A stretch of DNA of 64,000 nucleotides from an uncultured Alphaproteobacteria bacterium (lineage in GTDB: Bacteria; Pseudomonadota; Alphaproteobacteria; Rhizobiales; Beijerinckiaceae). The notes under the pieces were generated by a model, which saw only the letters and a list, made by a program, of their open reading frames with translations, did no database searches and had not been told where the DNA came from. Of this stretch, positions 18,125 through 25,977 are shown piece by piece (positions within the stretch are counted from its first letter, which is position 1; each line of letters opens with the position of its first letter). A program made the translations under genes and the position numbers. The stretch spans positions 1 to 64,000 of the forward strand of contig CALKHP010000016.1 of assembly GCA_937988775.1 (NCBI GenBank). Direction: 5' to 3'.

Positions 18125-19110
18125 ACAAGCTGCTGCTCATCGCCGGCGGCTCTACGCTGGTCTATGGCGGGATCGCCATCCTGATGGGCGTGCTGCCCGG
18201 CATCACCCTGTCGCAGACGCCGGCCGGCCCGGGCGTCAAGCCGCTGACGGCGATCGAAGCCGAGGGCCGCGCGGTCTATGTCGCCAATGGCTGCAGCTAC
18301 TGCCACACCCAGCAGGTCCGGCCGCTGTCGCAGGACAAGGTGTTCGGCCGCCCATCCGCGCCCGGCGATTTCGCCTACCAGACGCCGGAACTGCTCGGCT
18401 CGGAGCGCACCGGCCCCGACCTGACCAATGTCGGCGCGCGCCAGCCGAGCCCGGTCTGGCAATATATCCACCTCTACAACCCGCGCGCCGTGGTGCCGGC
18501 CTCGATCATGCCGTCCTTCTCCTGGATGTTCGATGTCGTCGACAAGGCCCCGGCCGGCGTCACCCCGGTGCCGCTGCCCAAGGCCTATGCCCCGGCGCAC
18601 GGCGTCGTCGTACCCAAGCGCGAGGCGCAGGCGCTGCTCGCCTATCTGCTGTCGCTGAAGCAGGCGCCGCTGCCCACGGCCCAGGCCGCCGCAGCACCAT
18701 CCGGGCAACCGATGGCCGCCACCGGCAAACCGGCGCACGCCCCGGCCGTGGCGGCGGCCCCAGCCGGCAGCGCCTATGACGCCGCCAAGGGCGAGCAACT
18801 GTTCAGCGCCAATTGCTCGGCCTGCCACCAGGCCACCGGCGAAGGCGTGCCGGAAGCCTTCCCGCCGCTCAAGGGCAATGCCGCCGTCAACGATGCCGAC
18901 CCCACCCAGCACATCCGCACCGTGCTGTACGGGCTGGAGAATGTCGTGGTCGGTGGCGTCAAATACGAGAGTCCGATGCCGGAATTCGGCTCGATGCTCA
19001 GCGATGACGACATCGCCAACATCATCGATTATGAGCGCAGTTCCTGGGGCAATCACGGCAAGCCGGTGACGGCGCAGCAGGTCGCCGCCGAGCGCGCCAA
19101 GGGGAAATAA
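18121..19110 (+). CDS. Fused dihaem cytochrome c subunit of cbb3-type oxidase (CcoO + cytochrome c)
   Basis: 329 residues: an N-terminal membrane anchor (about 5-28), a CcoO-like domain with haem motif CSYCH at 58-62 and Met ligand in SIMPSFSWMF, an Ala/Pro-rich linker (about 183-217), and a second cytochrome c domain with CSACH at 232-236 and a candidate Met ligand in PMPEFGSML. In classical cbb3 oxidases CcoO is monohaem and the dihaem CcoP is separate; here one extra haem domain is fused to CcoO and no CcoP gene follows. It passes electrons from periplasmic cytochrome c to CcoN. Start set by ATGA overlap with ccoN. Confidence 0.88.
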   Translation: MNKLLLIAGGSTLVYGGIAILMGVLPGITLSQTPAGPGVKPLTAIEAEGRAVYVANGCSYCHTQQVRPLSQDKVFGRPSAPGDFAYQTPELLGSERTGPDLTNVGARQPSPVWQYIHLYNPRAVVPASIMPSFSWMFDVVDKAPAGVTPVPLPKAYAPAHGVVVPKREAQALLAYLLSLKQAPLPTAQAAAAPSGQPMAATGKPAHAPAVAAAPAGSAYDAAKGEQLFSANCSACHQATGEGVPEAFPPLKGNAAVNDADPTQHIRTVLYGLENVVVGGVKYESPMPEFGSMLSDDDIANIIDYERSSWGNHGKPVTAQQVAAERAKGK

Positions 19111-19124
19111 ACAACAGGCACGTC

Positions 19125-19289
19125 ATGGCACATCATATGGCCGGCCCACTGCTCGGCAATCTCGTCATCATCGCCCTCTCCGGCACGATCACGCTCGGCT
19201 GCTTCGTGGCGATGTTCTGGATGCTGTTCCGCCCCGGCGAGACCGACCGGCACCACCCGAAATATGATATCCTGCGTGACGACCGTTAA
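19125..19289 (+). CDS. Small single-span membrane protein of the cbb3 locus
   Basis: 54 residues: MAHHMAGPLLGNLVIIALSG then one membrane helix to about residue 36, and a charged tail ETDRHHPKYDILRDDR. It lies 14 bases after the dihaem subunit gene and 15 bases before the next gene, so it is within the oxidase operon. Size and topology recall CcoQ or CcoS-like accessory subunits, but I see no clear sequence signature of either. Confidence 0.7.
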   Translation: MAHHMAGPLLGNLVIIALSGTITLGCFVAMFWMLFRPGETDRHHPKYDILRDDR

Positions 19290-19304
19290 GGCGAAGGGGG
19301 AGCC

Positions 19305-19751
19305 ATGGAAAACCCGCGCGTCCGCGTTTATCTGGATGGCGACAAACAGCCGATCGCCGACCAGGAACTGCCCACGGAGATTTCGCTGGATACCGCCGGG
19401 CTGAGCGATGGCCCGCACCGGCTGACGATTTTCGCGCGTGGCGAAAGCGGGCGCGAGGGCGTCGAGGAAATTCCGTTCGTGGTGCATAACGGGCCGGGCA
19501 TCGTCGTTTCGGGGCTGCGCCCGCATTCGATCCGGCGCGGCAAGGTCCGCTTCACGGTCGATGCATTCAGCGCCGACGATCCGTTCGATCCGCGCCGCGC
19601 CGAGGCGCGCTCGTCGATCCCGGTCTGGGTCTGGGTGATGTCGCTGTTCATTCTCGCCTGGGCGGTGTTCTACGCCGCGCGCATGTGGGACGTGCCGGCG
19701 GAATTCGCGCACACCCCGACCTATAGCAGCCAGAGCCTAACCGGCGGTTAG
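19305..19751 (+). CDS. Membrane-anchored accessory protein of the cbb3 locus, function unknown
   Basis: 148 residues. Residues 1-95 are polar and beta-rich (EISLDTAGLSDGPHRLTIFA, PFVVHNGPGIVVSGLRP), resembling an Ig-like fold. A single C-terminal helix (about 105-127, IPVWVWVMSLFILAWAVFYA) is followed by ~20 residues. A strong ribosome site (gggggag) precedes the ATG. The order after ccoN and the fused subunit suggests an assembly or structural subunit; FixH-like proteins have the opposite topology, with the helix near the N-terminus, so I do not call it FixH. Confidence 0.7.
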   Translation: MENPRVRVYLDGDKQPIADQELPTEISLDTAGLSDGPHRLTIFARGESGREGVEEIPFVVHNGPGIVVSGLRPHSIRRGKVRFTVDAFSADDPFDPRRAEARSSIPVWVWVMSLFILAWAVFYAARMWDVPAEFAHTPTYSSQSLTGG

Positions 19752-19798
19752 GCGCCGCTGAGATAACCGAGTTGGCGGTTCGCGCAAGAGGACATCCG

Positions 19799-20008
19799 AT
19801 GGCGAAATATTCCAAGGGCGACCATGTCGGCTGGAATTCCGAAGCCGGCCATGTCAGCGGCACGATCATCGCGATCCACGAGCAGGATTTCGATTACAGG
19901 GGCCACCGGCGCCACGCCTCGAAGGACGCGCCGCAATACGAGATCAAGAGCGACAAGACCGATCACATCGCGGCGCACAAGGAAGGTACGATAAGGAAGA
20001 TCGACTGA
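19799..20008 (+). CDS. DUF2945 (HVA1-like) small protein
   Basis: 69 residues. The sequence YSKGDHVGWNSEAGHVSGTI, then FDYRGHRRHASKDAPQYEIKSDKTDHIAAHK, is characteristic of DUF2945/hypervirulence-associated Tudor-like proteins, small basic proteins of unknown role. The ATG at 19799 with AAGAGGA six to eight bases upstream is preferred over an in-frame ATG at 19772. It follows the oxidase genes by 47 bases on the same strand. Confidence 0.85.
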   Translation: MAKYSKGDHVGWNSEAGHVSGTIIAIHEQDFDYRGHRRHASKDAPQYEIKSDKTDHIAAHKEGTIRKID

Positions 20009-20155
20009 CCCATCGGCGGACTGCCCTCCGTCGGCGACGGCGCCGGATCAGCCCGGAGCCGCCAGGTTCTTTCGCGTTCGCACGGCCATCCCCATCTCAA
20101 GCCGACATCAAGGACGGCAAGTCGCGACATGCCGGCTTGTCGTTTGTCCCGCACG

Positions 20156-20172
20156 CTTAAGCGGCCCTTAAG
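20156..20172. promoter_or_regulatory. PmrA/QseB-type box upstream of the L,D-transpeptidase gene
   Basis: Perfect direct repeat CTTAAG-CGGCC-CTTAAG with five-base spacing, the form known for PmrA/BasR-type OmpR-family regulators. It lies 51 bases before the transpeptidase start. The same arrangement recurs at 23052-23068 next to the response regulator gene. The rest of 20009-20223 has no gene. Confidence 0.65.
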
Positions 20173-20223
20173 GTAGCCGGGGTTGCTCGCAGGGTTTTCA
20201 AGAATCCGAAGGCTTTACCTGTT

Positions 20224-20952
20224 TTGACCAAGCTACTGTCCCCCCTCGTCGCCAGACGAGCATTTCTTCTCGGCGCGAGCGCGTCCGCTCTGGCGGGCTG
20301 CACGACGCTGCGCCAGCCGGTGGCGGAAATCGCGCCCGTTCCGCAGGAGCCCGCGCGGCCTGTCACCCCGCTGATGTACGCAGCCCTGCCCGACGAGCAG
20401 TTCCCAGTCCCCGCAGTCGATGTCTCCGAGGTCGATCGACGGTGGTGGCGCACCGAGGTCGCTTACCCGACCACCGAAAAAGCCGGCACGGTGATCGTCG
20501 ATACCCCGAACCGCTACCTCTATCACGTCAAGGCGAACGGCAAGGCGATGCGCTACGGCGTCGGCGTCGGGCGCGACGGTTTCTCCTGGCATGGCCGGGG
20601 GCATATCCCATACAAGCGCAAATGGCCGCGCTGGAATCCGCCAAACGACATGGTCGCGCGCCAGCCGGCCTTGGAGCCCTACAGCATCGCTAACGGCGGA
20701 ATGCCGCCGGGGCTCCGGAATCCTCTTGGCGCCCGCGCCCTATATATTCACCAGGGCAACCGCGACACCATCTACCGCATCCACGGCAGTCGGGAATTCG
20801 ATACCATCGGCAAGGCGGTGTCCTCGGGTTGCATCCGGATGCTCAATCAGGACGTGATTCATCTTGCGGATAACGTCCGGGACGGCAGCACCATCGTCGT
20901 GATCCCGGACCCGGAGATGAGCCATCTCGGCGAGCAACTGGCGAACCGGTGA
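20224..20952 (+). CDS. L,D-transpeptidase (YkuD), lipoprotein
   Basis: 242 residues with a short signal (RRAFLLGASASALAGC, lipobox Cys26). The YkuD domain (about 85-230) has the complete catalytic set: His187 in IHGS and Cys203-Ile-Arg205 in SSGCIRML. It is predicted to act in the periplasm on peptidoglycan stem peptides, forming 3-3 cross-links or attaching proteins. The start is a TTG at 20224 with GAAGG about 12 bases upstream; no ATG fits. It is a paralogue of the altered protein at 15682-16392. The CTTAAG box upstream suggests control by the neighbouring two-component system. Confidence 0.88.
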   Translation: MTKLLSPLVARRAFLLGASASALAGCTTLRQPVAEIAPVPQEPARPVTPLMYAALPDEQFPVPAVDVSEVDRRWWRTEVAYPTTEKAGTVIVDTPNRYLYHVKANGKAMRYGVGVGRDGFSWHGRGHIPYKRKWPRWNPPNDMVARQPALEPYSIANGGMPPGLRNPLGARALYIHQGNRDTIYRIHGSREFDTIGKAVSSGCIRMLNQDVIHLADNVRDGSTIVVIPDPEMSHLGEQLANR

Positions 20953-21001
20953 TCCTGCCGCGGGCAGCGGTCGCCTAACCTGGCGAGGCGATACGGCATC
21001 C

Positions 21002-22354
21002 TCAGCCGTGCGACGGCGGCGCTGCGGCGATCATGGCGGTGAGGCCGCCGCCCGGGCGGTTCCGCAGCGACAGCCGCCAGCCGCTTCTCCCAAGCGCCAG
21101 TTCGGCGATGGCAAGGCCGAGTCCGCTGCCGACAGCCGCCTTGTTGCGGCCGCGGAAGAAGCGCTCGGTGACACGCGGCAGCTCTTCCTCCGGGATGCCG
21201 GGACCATCATCGTCGATGACGATCGAATCGCTCCCGGCGCTTCGCTCCGCATGGCAGAAAACCGCGCCGCCGGGGGGCGAATGGTTGACGGCGTTCTCGA
21301 TCAGGTTGCGCGCCGCCAGGGTGAAGAGTTCCGGCTCGATGGCAAGCTGAAGATCATCGAGATCAGGTGCAACCGCCACGGTAACGCCGCGCGCGGCATC
21401 GGAAAGCTCGCCGGCGAGCGCGCGAAGCACCTTGCCGGCCTCCACCACGCCGTGATGATCGGAGCGCTCGCGCGCCTCGACGGATGAAATGTCCAGCAAC
21501 TGGCGCACGAGCCGGCCGGTGCGGTCGACGCCGACCACGATCTGCCGCAGGGCCTGATCGCGAATCGCCCCGTCATTGCTGGCAAGCGCGACCTGCGCCT
21601 GCGTTTTCAGGCCGGCCAGCGGCGTGCGCAGCTCATGCGCCGCGAAGGCGGTGAAATTGCGCTCCCGGTCGCGCAGGCCGGCAACGCGCCCGAACAACCC
21701 GTTCAGGGATTGCACGACGGGCGCGATCTCCTGCGCCGTTTCGACCGCCGGCATCGGACTGAGATCGGCGGCATGGCGTCGTTCGAGATCATGCGCGATG
21801 CGGTTCAAGGGAGAAAGCCCGCGCTTCACGCTCAGCCAGATCAGGCCGGCCAGGAGCGGCAGAATCAGGAACATCGGCAGCAGCAACCCGCGAATGACGT
21901 CGTTCACGAGATGGTTACGAACCTTGAGCCGATCGCCGACCAGCACGCGCACGCCGACATCGGCATTGACGACCGCGTAGACGCGCCAGGTTTCCCCGTT
22001 GATCTCGGTTTGCGAAAACCCGGTATCGCTCGCGGTCAGCCGCTCCGAGGGCGCGCTTTCCGACAGGCCCACCAGGTCGCCGTTGAGCGACCAGATCTGG
22101 CACGAGAGCTGGCGGTCATAGCTCGCACGGCTCCGCGCCGTCAGTTGCGCCGTCAAATCCATCGGTCGACGGCTTTCGATTTCCCGGCTGGTTATCAGGG
22201 AACTCACCATGCGGCCGGCTTCCATCAGACGGGCGTCGAGGACACGCTCCACCTCCGCCCGCGTGCTGAAAAAAATCCATGCCGTGGCGAACAGCCAGAC
22301 GACCCCGGTCGAGATGATGAGAATGGTGATCAGCCGGCCGCGGATGGACGCCAT
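21002..22354 (-). CDS. Sensor histidine kinase (PmrB/QseC-like)
   Basis: 450 residues: membrane helix 1 at about 10-30, periplasmic sensor to about 155, helix 2 at about 156-176, HAMP linker, phospho-acceptor box FAAHELRTPLAG with His240, and a GHKL ATPase domain with N box NLIENAVNHSPPGG and G boxes DDDGPGIP and GSGLGLAIAE. Its ATG overlaps the response regulator stop (TGATG), so the two are co-translated. It belongs to the class of kinases sensing cations or envelope signals; the actual signal is unknown. Confidence 0.92.
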   Translation of the reverse strand: MASIRGRLITILIISTGVVWLFATAWIFFSTRAEVERVLDARLMEAGRMVSSLITSREIESRRPMDLTAQLTARSRASYDRQLSCQIWSLNGDLVGLSESAPSERLTASDTGFSQTEINGETWRVYAVVNADVGVRVLVGDRLKVRNHLVNDVIRGLLLPMFLILPLLAGLIWLSVKRGLSPLNRIAHDLERRHAADLSPMPAVETAQEIAPVVQSLNGLFGRVAGLRDRERNFTAFAAHELRTPLAGLKTQAQVALASNDGAIRDQALRQIVVGVDRTGRLVRQLLDISSVEARERSDHHGVVEAGKVLRALAGELSDAARGVTVAVAPDLDDLQLAIEPELFTLAARNLIENAVNHSPPGGAVFCHAERSAGSDSIVIDDDGPGIPEEELPRVTERFFRGRNKAAVGSGLGLAIAELALGRSGWRLSLRNRPGGGLTAMIAAAPPSHG

Positions 22355-23016
22355 CAGGCTTCTCCCGCGATCCGGTAGCCGACGCCGCGCACGGTCTGGA
22401 TCACGCCGGGTCCGATCTTGGCGCGCAGGTTATGGATATGCACCTCGACGGCGTTGCTTTCGATTTCCGCCTGCCAGCCATAGAGCTTGTCCTCGAGCCG
22501 GGATTTGGAAACGATCTGCCCGGGATGGCTCATCAGCACGTGGAGGATGGCGAATTCCCGGCGCGAGAGATTGAGCGGTTGCCGATCCTTCTCGGCCTCC
22601 AGCCGCGAGGGATCGAGAACAAGCCCCTGCCATTCGAGCACGGCCGAGGCGCGGCCCGCCGCACGGCGCAGCAGCGCACGCAGCCTGGCCGCGACCTCGT
22701 CGAGATCGAACGGCTTGCCCAGATAATCGTCGGCGCCGCTATCAAGCCCGGCGATCCGGTCATCGACCCCATCGCGTGCCGTCAGCAACAGGACCGGAAT
22801 ATCCTGCTGGCGCAGGCGAAGCCCTTTGAGAATGTCGAGTCCCGATCCATCCGGCAGCATGAGATCGAGGACAACCGCATCGAATTCACTGCTGCGCAAC
22901 GCAGCGTCCGCCGCGGCACAGGTTTCGACCGCATCCGCCGTGAATCCGGCGAGGCCCAGGCCGACGCTCAGGCCGTCCCGAAGCACGGCGTCGTCCTCGA
23001 CGATCAGGATACGCAT
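22354..23016 (-). CDS. OmpR-family response regulator (PmrA/QseB-like)
   Basis: 220 residues: receiver domain (1-115) with acidic pocket Glu7-Asp8-Asp9, phospho-acceptor Asp51 in VVLDLMLPDGSG and the Lys in GKPFD, then a winged-helix DNA-binding domain (about 125-218, LSRREFAILHVLMSHPGQIV). It is transcribed with the histidine kinase and divergently from the thioredoxin-like gene. The CTTAAG-N5-CTTAAG element 36 bases upstream of its start implies autoregulation, and an identical arrangement precedes the L,D-transpeptidase gene. Such boxes fit the PmrA/QseB branch, supporting the family assignment. Confidence 0.92.
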   Translation of the reverse strand: MRILIVEDDAVLRDGLSVGLGLAGFTADAVETCAAADAALRSSEFDAVVLDLMLPDGSGLDILKGLRLRQQDIPVLLLTARDGVDDRIAGLDSGADDYLGKPFDLDEVAARLRALLRRAAGRASAVLEWQGLVLDPSRLEAEKDRQPLNLSRREFAILHVLMSHPGQIVSKSRLEDKLYGWQAEIESNAVEVHIHNLRAKIGPGVIQTVRGVGYRIAGEA

Positions 23017-23051
23017 GATGACCTCCAGCCCGGCCCATCCTTGGCCAGCCC

Positions 23052-23068
23052 CTTAAGGCAGCCTTAAG
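23052..23068. promoter_or_regulatory. PmrA/QseB-type box between response regulator and thioredoxin genes
   Basis: Perfect direct repeat CTTAAG-GCAGC-CTTAAG in the 95-base divergent intergenic region, 36 bases from the response regulator start and 44 from the thioredoxin start. Same spacing as 20156-20172, so probably the binding site of the regulator encoded next to it. Confidence 0.7.
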
Positions 23069-23111
23069 GCCGGCCGCCTTGTTGCGGCGCAAGCATGGAG
23101 AGTGTTTTAGC

Positions 23112-23627
23112 ATGGCAGTCGAAAAGTCCGGATTATCAGATGCGCTCGCCACGGCCGGTATTGGCCAGGCCCCCTCTCGCGGCAAAGCCGGATTGACGAG
23201 AAGGGGTGTGCTGATCTCAGGGCTGGCGGCGCTCACGGCCTCCGTCGTTCCCCGCGAGGCCGCGGCCGCCGACGCCATCGTCACCAATGTCGCCGACTAC
23301 AGGACCGCGCTCCGGCGCCTGTCCTCACGCTATCCCGCCGCGCTGGTGGATATCGGTGCCGACTGGTGCGCCTTCTGCAAGACGATCGACAGCCGCATCC
23401 TTCCCGATCCCCGCGTGCGGCTCGCGATGGCGCGCGTTGCCCTGGTCAAGGTCGACGTGACGCGGATCGATGGCGCAAGTCGCGCACTGCTGAAATATCT
23501 GCACGCCGATGGCCCGCCGACGGTTTTTCTGGTCGAGACGGCGCGTGGCGACGAATACCCGGAAAGCCGCTCGGTGGGCGCGTTTCGCGTCGAGCATCTG
23601 CTGCGCCGCCTTCGGCCATTCGCCTGA
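23112..23627 (+). CDS. Exported thioredoxin-fold protein (CAFC)
   Basis: 171 residues. Residues 29-53 form a Tat-type signal (LTRRGVLISGLAALTASVV, then EAAAAD), so the mature protein is likely periplasmic. The thioredoxin fold has the redox motif DWCAFCK (Cys86, Cys89) and a cis-Pro segment DGPPTVFLVE, resembling the C-terminal domain of DsbD and related thiol-disulfide proteins. The ATG at 23112 is chosen because it gives a normal signal; an in-frame ATG at 23079 adds 11 residues. Divergent from the two-component genes and sharing their CTTAAG box, it may take part in an envelope stress response. Confidence 0.85.
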   Translation: MAVEKSGLSDALATAGIGQAPSRGKAGLTRRGVLISGLAALTASVVPREAAAADAIVTNVADYRTALRRLSSRYPAALVDIGADWCAFCKTIDSRILPDPRVRLAMARVALVKVDVTRIDGASRALLKYLHADGPPTVFLVETARGDEYPESRSVGAFRVEHLLRRLRPFA

Positions 23628-23737
23628 GCGCCGGGCTGGGGATTATCCCGGCCTCGACTGCTCATCGCTCCGCGCGACGGCCGGCTGATCGCGTTGCCGC
23701 AGCGCCTGATATCCGCCCGGTGGCGAACACCCAGATA

Positions 23738-24406
23738 TCAGCGCGCATTCCCGTCATCGGAATAATCGGTTTCGGCGCGCTGGCGCGCGGACAGATGGGC
23801 GGCCGGCAAATGCCAGCCATAGCGGATCGCCATGAAGCGAAGCCCGAAACACAACGCCGCCCCGGCCGGGGCCGAGACGCCATAGGAGAGGCCGAGCCAG
23901 TCACCGATGACGACGATGGAAGCGCCGGCAAGGGCTGCGACGGCATATAGATCCGAACGCAGCACCTGCGGAACCTCGGCGAGAAGCACATCGCGCATCA
24001 TGCCGCCGCCAATGCCCGTCAACATGCCCAGAAGCGCCGCCATGACCGGATTGAGCCCGAACTCGATCGCCTTCTGCGCGCCCGCGACCGCGAATAGCGA
24101 CAGCCCGCCGGCATCGAACAGCAGCACGGGGCTGCGCAGCCGGTCGATGCCGGCATACCAGAAGAACGTGATCAGCCCGGCCATCACCGAAACCAGCAGA
24201 TACAGGCCATCGGTCAGGGCGGCCGGCGGCACCGCGCCGATCAGCACGTCGCGCGTGATGCCGCCCACATTCCCGGCGACGAATGACAGCACGAGAATGC
24301 CGAAAATATCGAGGCGGCGATTGACGGCCGCGACCGCGCCGCTGATGGCGAAGACGAAGGTCCCGACCAGATCGAGGATGTGCACGAAGGTTTCGATGGC
24401 GATCAT
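23738..24406 (-). CDS. TRIC-type cation channel / UPF0126 membrane protein
   Basis: 222 residues, about seven membrane helices, built from two similar halves each with a Gly-rich kinked segment: GNVGGITRDVLIG and GIGGGMMRDVLLAEVP. These are diagnostic of the UPF0126 (YicG) family, prokaryotic homologues of trimeric intracellular cation channels. The ATG at 24406 has GGGA six bases upstream and is preferred over 24430. It faces a 46-codon gene on the other strand. Confidence 0.88.
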   Translation of the reverse strand: MIAIETFVHILDLVGTFVFAISGAVAAVNRRLDIFGILVLSFVAGNVGGITRDVLIGAVPPAALTDGLYLLVSVMAGLITFFWYAGIDRLRSPVLLFDAGGLSLFAVAGAQKAIEFGLNPVMAALLGMLTGIGGGMMRDVLLAEVPQVLRSDLYAVAALAGASIVVIGDWLGLSYGVSAPAGAALCFGLRFMAIRYGWHLPAAHLSARQRAETDYSDDGNAR

Positions 24407-24548
24407 GCAAATCCCGTGACGAGCGGACACCGCGCGAACAATACCATACGCCGGAAATCCGATTCTTCAGGCCGAAAGACGCGATATGCGGCGACGTGGA
24501 ACCAAGTCCGCAATGTGGCGTTGATCCTCCAAAAATATGGAGGCGACA

Positions 24549-24689
24549 ATGTCCGTTCTCGATGTTTCGCAGCGTCAGCCGCGCCGTGCCCGCGAACAAC
24601 TCGAAAACACCATCGCCGGCTTCTCGATCGCCTCGACCCTCGGCCTGCTCCTGGTCGGCTGGCTGATGCTGGCGCCGCTGTTTTCCTGA
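24549..24689 (+). CDS. 46-residue single-span membrane protein
   Basis: Short frame starting MSVLDVSQRQPRRAREQLEN followed by one hydrophobic helix (about residues 23-45) and a stop. The ribosome site tggaggcgaca is strong and correctly spaced. The basic N-terminal part suggests an inside-facing N-terminus. No family recognised. It ends 10 bases before the convergent corA gene, so transcripts of the two would overlap at their ends. Confidence 0.6.
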   Translation: MSVLDVSQRQPRRAREQLENTIAGFSIASTLGLLLVGWLMLAPLFS

Positions 24690-24699
24690 GGTAAACTCT

Positions 24700-25668
24700 C
24701 TACAGCCAGCCGCGGCGCTTGAACCACAGCAAGGGCAGCGCGGTGCTCAGGATGATGGCGAGCCAGGCGAGCGGGTAGCCCCAATCCCAATTCAACTCGG
24801 GCATGGTCTTGAAGTTCATGCCCCACACGCCGGCGAGCAGCGTCGGCGGCACGCCAATCACCGAGACGATGGTCAGGACCTTGAACAGGTCGTTCTGCTC
24901 GATCGAGATGAAGCCGAGCACCGCATCGAGCAGGAACTGCACCTTGTCGGACAGATGCGTCTCGTAATCGTTCAGGCTCGCGACATCCTTGGCAACGGCA
25001 TCGAGCCGGGCGCGAAACGCGTCGGGTATCCAGTCCTGGGCGATGTCGCCGACGAAACTCGCCAGCCGCCCGACGCCGAGCAGCACGTCGCGGGCCTGCG
25101 CCAGATGCTCGCCATTCATGCCGATGCCGCTCAGGATCTGGCGCAGATGGGCCGTCGAGCGCGCGGGATGCCTGCGGCTGGAAGGGTTGCCGTGAAACAC
25201 CGATTTGGAGACCTTGTCGATCCTGGCGCCGAGATGCTCGAGCATGTCGGCGCCGCGATCGACCATCGCCTCCAGCAGGGCGGCGAAGATGCCGATGCTG
25301 CAATCGAGCGTGTCGTCGGCGCGCACCTGCGCGGCGATGCTGTCAAAGGAGGCAAGCTGCGCATATCTTACGGTGACGAGAAATCGCGGCGCCAACACGA
25401 AGCCGACCGGCGAAATCTCGGGCCGGTCGAGATCGCCTTTCGCCACCGCCGGGGTGCTCAGATACAGCACGCCGCGCTCGACGATCAGCCGGCTCGAAAC
25501 CTCGATCTCGCTCAGCATCTCCTTCGTTGGCAGCCGGATTTTCGTCAGGCTTTCGACGAGCCGGCATTCGTCATCGCTCGGATCGATCAGGTCGAGCCAG
25601 ATCACCTGATCCGGCAGGGCCGCGCCTTGACGCCACTCGTCGCCGCTTTCGCGATAGGCCGTGAGCAA
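24700..25668 (-). CDS. corA: CorA-family magnesium/cobalt transporter
   Basis: About 322 residues: a large cytoplasmic N-terminal domain with long helices, then two C-terminal membrane helices (about 263-283 and 295-315) with the signature GMN (GVWGMNFK). The start is assigned to a TTG at 25668, giving LTAYRESGDEWRQ; GGGAG lies eight bases upstream, and no ATG is available in a sensible position. It pentamerises to form a divalent cation channel in the inner membrane. Standing alone, convergent with the 46-codon gene and divergent from a THI5-type ABC permease. Confidence 0.9.
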   Translation of the reverse strand: MLTAYRESGDEWRQGAALPDQVIWLDLIDPSDDECRLVESLTKIRLPTKEMLSEIEVSSRLIVERGVLYLSTPAVAKGDLDRPEISPVGFVLAPRFLVTVRYAQLASFDSIAAQVRADDTLDCSIGIFAALLEAMVDRGADMLEHLGARIDKVSKSVFHGNPSSRRHPARSTAHLRQILSGIGMNGEHLAQARDVLLGVGRLASFVGDIAQDWIPDAFRARLDAVAKDVASLNDYETHLSDKVQFLLDAVLGFISIEQNDLFKVLTIVSVIGVPPTLLAGVWGMNFKTMPELNWDWGYPLAWLAIILSTALPLLWFKRRGWL

Positions 25669-25977
25669 AACGCACAACTCCCAAACTGAGGACGCTATTC
25701 CGAATCGACGATAGCGGCGACCGGCCCTGTCGCGCCAGCATGACCATGGCGCGCGGCGCGACTTTCGACGCGGCCGGCGCGGTGAGCAGCGCCGGCGACG
25801 GCGGTTGCCTTCGCCATTGAACAGGCTAAAGCATGTTCCCTTGTGCGGCGCCATCGGTTGGCGCGGGAGCAATGTGCCTCGACCACGGAGCAACGGATTG
25901 AGCAGCGCGGAGCGTGGCGGAAACGCGGCGAGCGCGGGCGTGATCCACCGCGCCCACCAGCCCGGGGCCCAAGGCGC
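25669..25977. other. Intergenic region between corA and the ABC permease
   Basis: 309 bases without a recognisable gene. I looked for a TPP riboswitch, because the downstream transporter is of the THI5 type, and found neither a CTGAGA nor an ACCTGATC-like core. It must contain the promoters of corA and of the permease, but I cannot place them. Confidence 0.4.

Noticed and set aside
25669..25977. TPP riboswitch before the THI5-type transporter
   Set aside because: No conserved TPP-aptamer core sequences could be found by eye on either strand.
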